The position numbers were made by a program, and so were the translations under genes. Positions 43,426 through 56,439 of a stretch of 64,000 bases of DNA are shown here, in pieces (position 1 is the stretch's first letter; each line of letters opens with the position of its first letter). The notes under the pieces were generated by a model. The model saw only the letters and a program-made list of their open reading frames with translations, searched no databases and was not told where the DNA came from. This DNA comes from Branchiostoma lanceolatum (Eukaryota; Chordata; Leptocardii; Amphioxiformes; Branchiostomatidae), in the NCBI RefSeq assembly GCF_035083965.1, contig NC_089737.1:16159529-16223528 (forward strand). The letters run 5' to 3'.

Positions 43426-44700
43426 AATGACGAGCCTTGTTACCTAAACTCACAAAACCAAAGCGCTGACTCACCTTGAACTTCTGTATCTGTATCTATA
43501 TACAGCCTGTATAACCGCCCTTCGGCGTAACACACCAACACGAAGTCAGTAAGACGGAACCTCTGGATTTTCAATATGGCGCCAAGAATGACAACAGTGA
43601 TGCATTGTGGGAAAGTGAACTTTGAACTCTTGGGGATTAAAGTTCAAATACACGAAAGTGTGCAAAAATGATCAGATTACTAATAATACATGTACATATT
43701 GGGCAAGTGTGAGATACAATTTCACAACAAGTCAGTGGAGTTTTATCTTTAACTTTTATTCTTTAAGATACAAGACAAGTAAAGATTATTCTAGGGAGGA
43801 ATGTTTATACTTACAAAGGTAGCAAAACTCTACTCTTAGACTAGTACAAAAGACAAGATTGCTGTTCAACTAGAAAATTGAAGACTGCAGCGTCCTACAT
43901 CACAAATGTGATCAATTCTGGTATCATTTGTAGGAATAAATATAAAAGCTAGTAGTATACATAAAGCACAATATGCAGGTTATGATAAATAATATACTTT
44001 GCATTGCTAACAACTACATACTTCTAAGTAGCAATATATGTACAAATTACATATCAAAATTATCTTACTGTATTCTAACTATTGTTCACTCATAGGTCTT
44101 GCTCTAAGAAGGCTCATAATTTCAGAAAATCGACTCCTTGAAGTACTTATAGACACCATGATTTTTTACTTTAGTGCTCATAAAAATGTCCTTCCTATTT
44201 GGAAGACACTCATAAAAACCTTGGCACTTGAGAAGAAAAACTTGTTAAAAATGTAAAGAAACTGGAGATCCACTGACTGATTGTTCAACATAAGGTGTTG
44301 GCTGCCATCATTTTAGGCCAAATACATCTTGGGGTCTTAATGCTTGTTAATGTACGTTTACATGTAGGCACATGTACAGTCAGAATAACATGGGGGGATT
44401 GATAGATAAATATGTGGTTTACCTTAAACAAGAAGATAAAACAATAATGTTGCATTGGACCCATTGTTAGAGTTTTGTTTTGAATCATACAACGCATCGT
44501 ATGTTGGTTCATAAGAGGGATTTAGAGCACAGATACCCATTAACCCCTAATGTAGACTCCAACTGAAGATGCTAAAATAATTCCTTGGGTCAACGTGTCA
44601 AAAACATTCATTTACGTCACTTCTGAACAGTGGTGTTTCATTAGAGCTAAGGAAAGGCCACGGAGCATGCTCAGTTGGACGCTTGCAATTGGAAGGTCAC
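43426..44700 (+). other. 3' flank of NTPR2
   Basis: Up to about 44130 it parallels the NTPR1 flank, including AATAAATATAAAAGC at 43934. 44130-44700 has no recognised gene; the paired GGTCACGGAGCATGCTCAGTT words near 44655 and 44697 form a short tandem duplication at the parvin stop. Confidence 0.5.
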
Positions 44701-44709
44701 GGAGCATGC

Positions 44710-46444
44710 TCAGTTGAGGTGTTTGTACTTAGTGAAGAGGTTGTATAGAACCCTCAAGGTCGCCTTCAGGTCAAGGTTCACGATGTCTGAAAAACAAGAA
44801 CGGGTAAAATGGGTCAAAACATCATGGACTGACTATGAAATGAGTGAAGTTGTGTTACACAGAACATTTCTCAAAGATGTACTTGACGGATTGATTGAAT
44901 TCTACCATCAAAAGCAGCAGAGGGAAACTGACTTGTTTTTCTATTGAATGATTGAAAGTATGAGTGAGTTTTACAAAGCAGTGGAGAGAAAATGACTTTC
45001 AGTTCTCTGATTGAATGATTAAATGAATTCTACCATTAAAACCAGCAAAGGAAAACTTTTATTCTTATTCTGACTCTTATTCTGACTCTTATTCTTCTAT
45101 TGAATCACTGATTGAATGATTGACTGAGTTTAACGATTAAAGCGGTGGAGAGAAAATGACCTTTTATTTTTTGATTGAATGACTTCTACAATAAGCAGTG
45201 GAGAGAAATTGACTCTTAGGTTTACTATGATTGAGTGACTGGTAGACTGATTGACTGATTGATTTCTACAATGAGCATCAGCAGACAGACTGACCTTCCG
45301 GCCGGGCCTTGGGTTTGGGCAGCCCTCCGTCCTGCATCAGCTCCAGGGAGAACTGCACGTTATGAACCTGTGGAGGGCGGCAACAAGAGTTACATACGGT
45401 TCTTACAACTATACAACATGCACACTGGCATTACACACCCTGGGAAGGCAGTTACAGGGTTCTTATGTAGGCACAACTATACAACATGTTCACTTTACAC
45501 ACCCTGGAGAAAACTGCACATTTGTGAACCTGGGGAAAGGCGGCAACAAGATTTACACACGGTTCTTACAACGTTAAAACGTGTACACATTTCATGCCCT
45601 GGAGAAAGGCAGTAACAGGGTTTATAAACACTATACAACATGCACAATGGCATTACACACCTGGGAAAGGCAGTAACATTATAAGTTCAACTATATAACA
45701 TGCACACTGATATTACACAACAACACTCTAGACAGTAGAACTGGTGTTGGGAAACCATGACTTTAACTGTCGAAGATCGATATCTGTAGCTGTGTTGGCA
45801 GATGTAAGGTTTTGGATATCACACAATTTATCCACTCCCTCAGACACTGAACTTGACACTTCATCTTTACTTACATCAAAAGTTAATAAAATTTCTGGGT
45901 CACTTTGACAAACTTCCCTCCCTGGTAGCGTCCAAGAAGTGGTTGCCATCATTTCTCAAACTCAAGAAGCGGTTGCTATGGTTTCTCAAACAGCACAAAG
46001 CAGTTGCCATAGTTACCTTCTGGTCGAAGCTGTCTGGTGTGAGGTGGAAGCTGTACAGCGGCACGAAGTACCCCTCCAACAATCCCATCAGCAGGACCAG
46101 GTACACACCATCCGCAAACTGGGGGCACATGGGAGCACATGATTATCACATGGTTATCACATGGGCATCACATGATCATCACATGATCGTCACATGGGCA
46201 TCACATAATTAAGACATGTCCGGACATGCACACAGACGTTGTGCCTTTGGGAAAGGCACTTAACACACATTTCCCATGTCCTAAGCCCAGCAGTAGGGTT
46301 TGGGTTGGCGTTAGGAAGGGCATCCAGCCGTAAAAACTCTTGCTAAAAAAAAAGACTTGCACTTGATGTGGAGTTCTGGGGCTCCCCCATCCATGTGCAA
46401 GCACGTCCAACCCCCATATGATGGGGAACAAAAGACGTTAAATT

Positions 46445-46483
<39 letters not shown>

Positions 46484-49400
46484 ATATGCCCAGACGATGG
46501 TTGGCATATGGTTCAAGCACGTCTACATTCATAAGGAATATTCTTTGACACTGAGCATGTGATACAAGTAAATGTGGCAGCCATTGCCAGTGACCAGGTC
46601 AGTGACCTGTAGGTTACTCACCTGTGTGTCAAGGTCAGTGACCTCCAAGTTGATCTTGTTCAGATGTTTGTTGACAAAGGTGATGAGAGACTGCAGAAGA
46701 CACAAAAGATACATGTATGTTTAACATCAATGCAGTGGGGCGGATGCTTGTACTAAACCGAAAGACTCCTCAAACCTACATGTACATGTAAGCCCGGTGT
46801 ATGTCCAGCTCAAAGTGCTGTTCTAAGCTAGTCAGTATTGGATGGAGAGCCCCCATCCAAGTACATTGTACATCAATAACAAATTCAACTCTGCACTCTA
46901 CAATAAGTCTTGACTGTTACTGAATCTCTGTCTCTCCTTGTCAGTCAGACTAGGACCTGTCAACCATGCATGGTACAAAATTTGGGTACACTAAATTTGA
47001 AATCAAGTCCAGCTACAATACTGTTGAAATAGTTCAGTGTTGAAGAGTTAAGTTTTTGGGCCTGTTTGGCTGCCCTGGCTGTATGTCATCTGTGCAACTG
47101 GATGGACTGCAGTTAGGTAGTTGGCTATAAGGTATGTGCTGGACAGTAACATAAAAAATTAGGAGCTGTTAACTCACCCGTTTCACCACGTTGAGCTTGT
47201 CCGGAGCGTGGTCAAACAACGTGTCGAAGGCATCTCGCTCTGCAAGAGTGAAGTTACAAACATGAGAAGAATTCTATTCTTTAAGAAATCTTAATGTATG
47301 GCCTTATCCTCATAATCTTCAAAAAGATTTGCGAATTGTGAGAACTTTTTTTTAGAAAAGAGCTCAAGACCAATCGGTTGCATTGATGATAATCTTGAAA
47401 GTAAAGAGATGAACAATTCAAACATTTTAAAACTTACCAAATTTGCCCTGCATCATGCTGTAAGGAGAAGAGAAGTAGTGGTGAGTTACGGGATGTTTAT
47501 ATGCAGTGTTTGAGACTTAAAACATTACTAGGCTTGGAGGGTTACTGGCCTTCTGGATGTTCCTGCACTTAGTTATACACAAAAATGTTCCATTTTACCA
47601 GGAAATGATTGATTTGTATCAGTATGGGGCCCTTTGCACTTCACTCTGGACAGCTTTATTCACACAATTTGCATGTATTACCAACAGGCTGAAAAGCTAC
47701 CATCACTAAGTTCAACGTTTGGAAAACAGTTCATTGTTCAAGAGCAGTTCAATGGAAGTTATCAGGAACTATCATATAACTGACAGAGACATCTGTTTGT
47801 TTATTGACATGCCCGATCCAATCACACTAAGCAAACAAACAAACAAACAAAGAAACATGTTTACTAACTCGTTGGTAGTTGTGAGTTCCTCCACGACCTT
47901 GCGTGTGGCAAGCTGGCCGTCCCGCCGCTGCACGACCACCACGTTAACGGACACGTGCTCAGGGAAGCGGATCGGCGCCCGGAAGTGCTGCGCCAGCGCC
48001 ACCAGCAGGTGGATAATCGCCACGATGTTCTTCGAGTGGATACCTGCGGGAGGGGGGTGGAAACAGAACACACAAGACAGTTGACCTTCAGACGGTTTCA
48101 TACAAAAACACTTTGTTTTTAGCTTGAAATGTCATCTACATGTTTGTTGGTAGAAATTATTCTGGAGTAAAGCGGACTTTCCCAAATTTTGGACTATCAA
48201 GGAATGAGCAAAAGACTGGAGCTAAAAAATTTAGTCTAATTTTTGTGTTGGAAATTGTGCAGAATGATTTGTTTTAACACAGATGAAGTTTCAAGCTACA
48301 AACACTTATACTATAGCCTTTTACCCGCACTTGTTATGTTTTACCAACACCAATTTATTTCCTTGGTTCTCAACATTTCAAAGTAAAAATTCAGCAAGAG
48401 TACAAGGCAGAAAAAGACGGCAGGGAGGAAAACTTGAATTCCCTCCCTGAAATCGTGTGTACAAGCAGTCTTGTCATGTTTGATACTCCAGTTTAGCATA
48501 ATCTTTTTTTACCATCGAAAACCAATGAATTAAATTGAAGTGGCCATATTGTTTCTTATCCAACAGTTTAGTCCAAAGTCTGGCTACTCTGTTAAAGACA
48601 CACAAAATTCTGCCACATTTATAAGCAGTTACCAGCAACCCCACATTACCCCCACATTGCTTGTGGTACAGCCCAACATGTGCATATCTACTGAGTGCCG
48701 TAGGAACACTCCACTCCACAGGAGGGGGTTACGGGTACAGAGGGAGGAAATGTGGTTCTTACTGTCAGCACTCCATTTGTCCTGCCGCCACCCCACTACA
48801 GGAAACAAGGAGGGGCAAAGGTCAAGGTCAGAGGTCACCAACATGCTCAACACCACTACTCACCAAGGAAACGCCACATTTTACCAATTTTTTCCAATTT
48901 CTGTTTTTTGAAACTTTACTGAAAACTACAGTCCAGGGGATAGAGGGTACAACATTTAGTACAGGGAAACACCACATTTTTACCCATTTTTACCCCAAGT
49001 TTTGAAACTTTACTGAAAACTATAGTCCAGGGGAACCAGTATACAGTTAAAGGGAACAACATTTAGTACAGGGGAGGAGATATATGGGAGTCAAAGAGTT
49101 TAACCTTAACCTTGCAAAGTGTGGATTCCAGCACCAAATATGTGTTGGTTGTAGCACAACACAGCAGGAAGAGGGCTAAACAATTTTGATTTTTCTTTTT
49201 TAAATGAAAGTGTGTGTGCTTTAAGCTATAAAACAGTTGTGATGAGGAAAGGTATCAAAAACATAGGCTTGAAAAGATTTCATGATGTATTTTGTGCAAT
49301 GTCTTGATTTGCATTGTGAGATTTTGATGGAATGTCTTAAGATTTTGATGAAATGTCTTAAGATTTGATGGAATGTCTTAAGATTTTGATGGTATGTCTT

Positions 49401-52400
49401 GAGATTTTGATGGAATGTCTTAAGATTTTATAGAATGTCTTTAAGATCCCTACTCACTCTCCATGCTCCACTTCTGCTGGTGGTTCCAGCGAGGCAGGTT
49501 CAGGAGGCGGTTTGTCGTGTCCAGAACCGTCTTCAGCTTCTGCTTCTGTCCCTGTTCCGACTGGGTCACCTCCGCGACTTCCAGCTTTATATCCGCCAAT
49601 TTCTCTTTGTAAAAAAGAGAATCAAAATGTTACAGTCTTTATGCTTGCAAGCTTGTCTGCATGGGCAAGAATACAATTTACAAACTACACCAGTAGGTTT
49701 ATGTGCAATCAGTACAAAGAATTTCTTTCAAAATTGTTTTTACTTAAACTGTAACTGTTGTAGATTAAAACCATTTGAGTTTTAGGCGTGCAAGTTTCTC
49801 TATACATAAAGGACACCAAATGTCAAATTTATACACAAGCAAGAAATAACCACAAGTCTATAAAGCATGTTTCTGTGCAGAAACAAGAGAAGTTTTCCAC
49901 CTACCGATGAGTTTGCCGAGGATCTGACCGTCGAACAGATCCTCCTCTATATCCTTCACTATAATCCTGTTCTCCACAAGCGTGTCGTTAATCCACTCAA
50001 TCAGCACCTGGATCATACAAGAGATTGTAAATAATAATAACAACAACAAACAAAACGCCTGCTTCACAGACACTGATATAAATACTTAAGTCTAGCATAT
50101 CGTGGGTGTTGTTTAGATTAGAACCTGGGATCACACAGGCCATTAATGAGAAGACATTGTTTTCTTTTCTGAGGAAGACTGAAGGTTAACAAAATTCATT
50201 GAGTGGACATAATTCTATTTTGTATTTTAAAAAAACGCTTCAACAAGGAGACAATGATGTAAGACTAGTATATGGACTGTTTCATTAGAAAAACTCAGGG
50301 GGGTGGCCAGGTACTTTTATATTCCCTCCATTAAATCTCTATAGCATTTTAGTGCTAAGGCCACACCAATTTAATTTCTTGGTTAACGGATTTTCATTTT
50401 CCAAAAAAAAAAAAAATTGTGAAAAAAAAAATCATGAATTCAAAACAGAAGGCTGGCCCAGCCTTCTGTTTTCATGATTTTTTTGTTTCTAAAATTTTTT
50501 TTTTTTGTGGAAAATAAAAATCTGTTAACCAAGAAATTAAATTGGTGTGGCCTTAGACAAGAAGGAGTAACTGTTCTGACCTTCTGCAGCTCCTTGAATT
50601 TGAGGTCATCTCTGGAGGCCGGCTCAATCATGGACCGCTCCTCCCCCTCATCTGCAGCATAGCATTGCCATGGCAACCATCAATCAGACATCACAAAAAA
50701 GCAGGATATGTCACGATTGTTGAAAATCTGAGGTATTAGATTACATGTAGCTACACTTAAAAAATACTGATAATTTTATGTCTTAAGATTTGGGATGAGA
50801 TGACCAAAGGATGCAGTCTGTGAAATCAGCCACTGATGACAGATAATCTAAAATGTCTGACACTTTACAAAATCTTTCAGTGACTTTTTTATTGTGTATT
50901 TTATTACCTGGATGTCTAACCTTTATCAACGTCGTCTGTGAAATCATTAACTATCAATTGTGTGGGGCGTTATCAGCAGGTCATTAAAAATCAGGGACTT
51001 AATGTCCAGGTAACATTCATGACACATGACAGCCTTACCCAGTATGAAGGTCCCAGCCAGGTCAGGGGACAGCGACGGGTCGTCGATCGCATGTTTACCT
51101 TCTTCCGTAAGCTCGTTTACTGTGGAAAAATAAACAAACAAATAACGCACCGCATAACACACTGTTGTTCACCAAAAATACTTTTTGCTTCTGTAGCAGT
51201 GATAATTGTTTTCAATCAGTCCTCAAAAGGGTCAATTTAGCTCTATCTCAACCTTTTGCCTGCACTTCACAACTTCAGTTAAAACATGATCATGAATTTT
51301 CCTTCAATTTTATCACCATGGTATCAACACAGTCTGCATATATTGCATGTACTAGTATGCAGGGCAGAACCTGTTTCACTGCTTTACTTTTGGGCACAAA
51401 AAGTTACTGGGTCCACATTGAGGGTTTACTACTCTATGTTTAGCAAATCAATGGCACAAATTTCCCCTTTCACCCTCTCATACCTGAGGTTGTAATTATG
51501 TTGGCACCAAAATTGTGTTGGTTATGAACACAGGCAGCATATAGCTATAGAATCTTCACACAGATATGTTCATGTATCAAAGTTAAGTTGTGTACGTATA
51601 GAAGTAACGTGCTACAAACATCAGGTAGCTTTGCAGAAAAAATTCTCTTGCCATCCAAATTAGGTATTGCCATCCTCTTACACTTTGGCACCAAGTATGT
51701 CTTGGTTATGAATATAGGCACCAAATACCAGTAGAAGTTTCAAAAATGTATGTAACTAGTATCATATGTATAAACATTGCTATAAACATCAGGTAGTTTT
51801 GCACATAAAAGCTCCCAACATACTCCCCTCCATACCATCACACAGTTAGTTCACACTTACTAGTACTGTATGTACTGTACATACCTGTGGTTGTGGTATA
51901 CATGTAGACTTACTGTATATATCAATAGCTTAATAAACATGTATATACCTAAGCTCGATGTCCCAAAAATACTCAAACACTGTGACTACATGTAGGTAAT
52001 TTTGCACATTAAAAAAAGTGTTCCCTTCTGCAATATATAGCAACAAACACCACAGTCCACTCCATGGCACTCTGCTGCACACTAAATCCATTTTCCCATA
52101 ACCCCCTTGGGTCGCCGACTCCCAGGCAATCTCGAGCTCGTTACCAGACCCGTGCGAGCGCGACGGATCGATAAGCGCCCTGCGGAACCTACCGTAGTAC
52201 GATCCGCGCTGCGACGTGCACACCCCACAGGCGAGAGCAGCCATCCCCGCCCGAGGCTCGCCCCATCGCCGCTGGGGCCGGGTATTTATAACCCTGTTTG
52301 TCTTCAGGCCAACAGTTTGGCTATGCCTGGAACGGCTTGACTTTACAGGGGGGTCAGTTTTAGGGGGAGGGGGGCTCTTAAATAGCACACGTTTGGACAA

Positions 52401-54984
52401 CATTGTGACCGAAACAACAAACAAATTAGGAACAAGATGCTATGGCTGAACTGTAGGATTGTCACTGTCAATTTGGGCAAAGAACATTTCTGATTCTAGA
52501 ATAATAAAAAAAGGTTTAAAGAACATTAATTCAAGAGTCAGACTTAGCCAAATTGACCCCCACCCAAGAAGAAGGACCTCGTAAGAATGGTTTTACGGCC
52601 GTCGCGTTTCTGGGGATTTTGCACGCAAGCATCACAGTCCCTCCTAACGGAACGTAAGGCAGCCATGTCCAACCTTCGTCCCGGTTCACCCTGTTCCGCT
52701 CCTTCTCTTTCTTCCTCTCCCTCTCTCTCCACTCCTTGTCATCCTTCGGCTCCGAGAAGGTCGTCTTGTGTCTCTTCACCTTCTTGGAGTCTTCCTCGTC
52801 GGTCTCCTTCGCCTCGTGGGTCGTGAAACACGACATTCTGACGTACGCCGCGGGTTTTTGTTTCTGTTCACACGTCCAAATCTCTCGCTGCCACCACTGC
52901 CGGCAGGCTGAGGGTGCGTATGGGGGGTAACAGGTCACTTGAAATGTCAGGTCTATTTTGGAGCAGGCTGACCTGTCTCCAGGGTTAATGAGGCTGTGAT
53001 GGGGGTGGCAGTGAGGCCTTCCTGTGTCAGATGGAGGTTTCTGGGCTGTTGTTGACAGTAAGGAGGAATGATGTTCAAGGTTTCCAAAATGAAAGTGAAA
53101 CTTGACGCAGAGGTTAGAACTGTCCTCAACTGATTTTTTTTCTCATTCATTCAATATACAATTTTGCAAGTACCTTTTACTAGACTTTCTACAATGGGTT
53201 TGAGATTAATTTTTGCTATCAAACGCCTAAAACACATTCTAAAACAATCTAATGCAAATAATCGAAATTTTCTCCAATCTCTACAGCTTTCTTGTCCACT
53301 GCAAATTTGGAGTAAAATATATTTTTGAATTCTTTCATTTTTCTCTCCAAATTTGCAGTGAACAAGAAAGCTATAGAGATTGGAGAAAGTTATTTGTTTA
53401 TTTCCATTACTGCTAAAATAATATTGTCAGGACCGGAGACTGCGATAGGCTTAGCCCGCAGGGTAGTAGATGACATCATCACGCTTGGTCAGTCAACCTG
53501 ACAGGTAATCAGCAGGGGTCAGGGGTCAAACGGGAGAGATTGGCACTTGGGGGGATTCATTGATTGTCTGAAAAGGATGGTAGGTTGGACAATATGTTTT
53601 CAACCATCTCCCTGCTGTCTAACCCAAGCCCATAATCGATGAGAATTGGTACCAGCCACAATGGTACTGCCACTGGTTGAAACAAAGCGGAGGGGCGAAA
53701 ATCATAGACTAGTCCCCTACACTCAACTGCACTGGAAAAAACGCTGTTTTTATTTCAAATATTTGTGTGATTTGTCCCAAGTCTGGGCAGGATGTCTGAT
53801 TGTGGTGACATGAATGGTTCCAGGCCAAAGGGTCACCTGTACTGTAGGCTGTACACTTATAATGGTGAACACTACAATATAGTCTGGGCAGGAAAGGAAC
53901 AACTCTGCTAAAGATGACATCATTCATCCATGTCTGTCTGATTTATTCATTAAATTTGAAATTGAATATGGGAGATCTGAGTGCCTTCCTTGGTACATGT
54001 AAATCAGTATGTTTGAAATGAGATATCCTTGATCAGAGCCTCCGAAATGGAACAATTTCCAAAGAGAGATATGAATTATGATATCTCTCTCTATATATGA
54101 TATCTAACATATTCATAATCATATCTAACACTAATCTTTTTAACCTTCACTTCCGCCAGCTAAGGGAGCCATTTGGCACTTGATTTGTATTGGTTATGGG
54201 GTTAGGCAGCAGGGAAAAGGTTAAAAACACTTTCGTGACATCATTGATGTCTCATCTTTCATCTTGACATTATGATACTTTTGTAGCCAATTGGGGCTAT
54301 TGACTCACTGTCAATAAAGCTGTTGATTAGTCAATTTAGGTGATTAATTAATTAATTGAATGAGTTAATTATAGACCTGGCTAATTATTTGTGACAATGG
54401 GGTGTGGCCAACAGTTACATTTATTTAGTATTAGATACAGTCGACTCTAAACCTGTCATATAAGACAAGAAAATATGGCTTGTGTTACAAGATCAAGTCC
54501 TCTCGACTACAGTGTACCCGGGACCCGCATGCACGCCCCACGGCTCGCTCCCCGAACATTCCGGGAATTCCTCCACAAATATGGCAGCTATTTCACGGCG
54601 CGACTCACACAGATCGATTCAACTCGTTTTCTATTCATAGCTCCGCGCCCGAACCGGCCCGGCAATATTTGATACCCTAGTCCAGAATTCAGGCCAGGGA
54701 CATAAATATCCCCGCTAGGAAAGGAGACGGGGGCAAATTTGAACCGAGTTCTCACAACTCAGGAAGTCCAACTTCCGACTAGACTAGACCTCCGCCCTTA
54801 ACTTCAAGTAAAGTTATTTCCTGTGCGAAGGAAGTGATCGTACAAAGGTCAAGATCGCCTATTACTTGGACTCACCCTCTTTCGCCTTGTGTTTTTTCCT
54901 GGCGAGAGTTCCGCTGATTTTGTCGAAAAATGACTCGTCTTTTTTGTCTTTCTTGAACGTCGGAGTTTTCGGTGAAGTCGCCAT
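44710..54984 (-). CDS. PARV: Parvin (integrin-linked kinase partner, two CH domains)
   Basis: Twelve exons, in transcription order: 54984-54876, 51119-51039, 50651-50581, 50007-49905, 49604-49458, 48043-47869, 47457-47438, 47239-47178, 46690-46622, 46118-46017, 45367-45295, 44786-44710. All have AG/GT borders and consistent phase, giving 362 aa, the normal parvin length. The N-terminus MATSPKTPTFKKDKKDESFF and LARKKHKAKE match alpha/beta-parvin. The first CH domain begins VLIEWINDTLVENRIIVKD; the second holds FADGVYLVLLMGLLEGYFVP. The end TLRVLYNLFTKYK matches vertebrate parvins closely. Parvins bind ILK and paxillin in the ILK-PINCH-parvin complex at focal adhesions and link integrins to actin. 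One gene stands in for PARVA and PARVB. The 20-base exon 7 (MMQGKF) is a microexon. Confidence 0.95.
45395..45720. repeat. Tandem copies of parvin exon 11 edge and adjoining intron
   Basis: GGGAGAACTGCACGTTATG with AACCTGTGGAGGGCGGCAAC at the exon's 5' edge (45349-45385) recurs as GGAGAAAACTGCACATTTG with AACCTGGGGAAAGGCGGCAAC at 45507. Further intron units with ACTATACAACATGCACACTG repeat to about 45710. Confidence 0.75.
46130..46445. repeat. ATCACATG repeats and SINE-like body in parvin intron
   Basis: 46140-46210 has eight ATCACATG/GTCACATG words. From 46225, GTGCCTTTGGGAAAGGCACT and the following text to 46440 resemble a dispersed SINE body also seen at 19225. Confidence 0.5.
46449..46481. 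repeat. (GA)n microsatellite
   Basis: About sixteen GA dinucleotides in a row. Confidence 0.9.
48880..49080. repeat. Two-copy tandem repeat in parvin intron
   Basis: GAAACTTTACTGAAAACTACAG with TCCAGGGG and CAACATTTAGTACAGGG occurs twice, about 100 bases apart. Confidence 0.7.
49318..49442. repeat. GATTTTGATGGAATGTCTTAA short tandem repeat
   Basis: About six units of 20-22 bases lie just downstream of the exon 5 donor (the exon ends at 49458). Confidence 0.85.
50355..50556. mobile_element. Palindromic MITE in parvin intron
   Basis: CTAAGGCCACACCAATTTAA at 50355 pairs with TTAAATTGGTGTGGCCTTAG at 50537-50556. The centre AAGGCTGGCCCAGCCTT has practically no loop. The two arms of about 100 bases are nearly perfect, so it is a young foldback element. 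Confidence 0.85.
52193..52244 (-). CDS. PARV: Alternative first coding exon of parvin
   Basis: ATG at 52244 opens 17 codons plus one base (MAALACGVCTSQRGSYY) and ends at donor TACG|GTAGGT. That is the same phase as the main first exon, so it can splice to the acceptor at 51120 and continue VNELTEEG. A TATA box lies 40 bases upstream. The product would lack the lysine-rich MATSP N-terminus. Confidence 0.55.
52283..52290 (-). promoter_or_regulatory. TATA box of the internal parvin promoter
   Basis: TATAAATA on the - strand in a GC-rich setting (CCCGGCCCCAGCGGCGATGG follows). Spacing to the ATG at 52244 allows a 5'-UTR of about 10-20 bases. Confidence 0.5.
52674..52836 (-). CDS. Possible further alternative first exon of parvin
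   Basis: ATG at 52836 opens 54 codons plus one base of a strongly charged sequence (MSCFTTHEAKETDEEDSKK, then RERERKKEKERNR). A phase-compatible but weak donor GAAG|GTTGGA follows. It could instead be part of an unrelated transcript or non-coding. Confidence 0.25.
53266..53390. mobile_element. Foldback element in parvin intron
   Basis: TTTCTCCAATCTCTACAGCT at 53269 pairs with AGCTATAGAGATTGGAGAAA at 53370-53389. The arms are about 50 bases with a loop of about 30. Confidence 0.75.
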
Positions 54985-56439
54985 GTTGTTGTATCCCAGC
55001 ATGCACCGCGGACATCAAAGCGTATTTACGTGTCAAAGGTTATTGGAACGTGCCATTCCATTTTTTTGTGTGGGGTCCAGTCTGTAACTAGTCAACATAT
55101 AAATACAGATTCAATATAGATTGTTCCTAACGATAGATTTAGATGGATGGGAAGATAATAAATCACAACGAAAAGCCCAATATTTAATCCCAATCGCCTT
55201 TAAACAGGAGTTAAAGGGGGTTTCAAAAGTGTCAATTTAAAAATAAAATCTCATTTGTTTGAATGCATGCAATACCACTTTTGCTCTCTAGATGTCGCTT
55301 CTGCATGGCAAGGCAGAATGCACACTGCTCTTCATCATATCTCCCACTGCTGTGATTCTGTGCGTGATGTGAATAAAACTTGGTGGTGTTCTGGACCCGT
55401 GGAGACCACTTGTCATTTTCATCATGAGTACAATCAAGATTGTGATTTTATGAGATAGAGATTTCATTTATCACTTATGGCTCAAAAATTACTAATGCTA
55501 TCAATGAACAGAACTTCAACAAACCACAGTAGACTTGCCCAGAGAAATCAATATACCTGTATTATTAAAATCATATTCACAAGATAACAACTTTGGTACC
55601 AAATCATTTATCAGACATACGTACAGGAAAACAGTGTAATCCAATCTGGGAAAGCACCACATACATGACTGTGTTAGGCCTTGGACTTGCATCTACATGT
55701 AGTTGTTGGATATTACATCATTTCATATTGACCGTTAGAAAAGTCTAGAGTAGTTGTAACAGTGCTATAGTAACGCTGGTAGATGGATCTTTCTTTTTAT
55801 TACCAAATTTCACTTTAGGTATCACATGTACAGGTTTTACAAGTTGAACTACAAGAAAACATCAGTATAGAAACAAGTCGACACTTAAGTGTACTTTATG
55901 AAGTGAAAATATTTCTGGTTTATTAGAGGAATAAGATTTCTGTGCCTTATGGCTTTTACAAAGCCCACCCTGTCCCCCCCTAATCGGTGTTTCACACCTC
56001 CCATGGATGATGGTTATTAGTTCATTTTGCAGACTATGCCACTATCTGTAGGGGGGTCTTGGCAGAATTTTCTATTTTTATTTTACAAAACTACTCATTT
56101 GTATTCACACTTTTTTGTTCGGCGATCTCCATTCTCTAGTATAACCTTTTCCTATATATCTTCACTCTGACATCATTAGAATAAATCTGCATTATACACA
56201 TTTTCCGCAATAGTGACGTTAATAATTGCAACTGCCCATATGCAAGGAAATGTATCGTGGTAAAACATCACAATTACAAGTGAAGGCCACTAACTTGTAA
56301 ACAGTTCTTGTCTAGACCATTAATACATGTCCAGACATGTTCTGTTTATGTCTCAAGGGCCTTCAAAAAAAGGTAACGCAGGCAACCTCAATTGAGGTGA
56401 AGCATGATGCTTTTTCAAGTAGCTAATGGTTGTGCAATG

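Noticed and set aside
52544-52938. Independent gene from the charged - strand frame
   Set aside because: Only the ATG-to-donor part fits parvin phase; the rest has low complexity and no domain, so it is listed only as a weak alternative exon.
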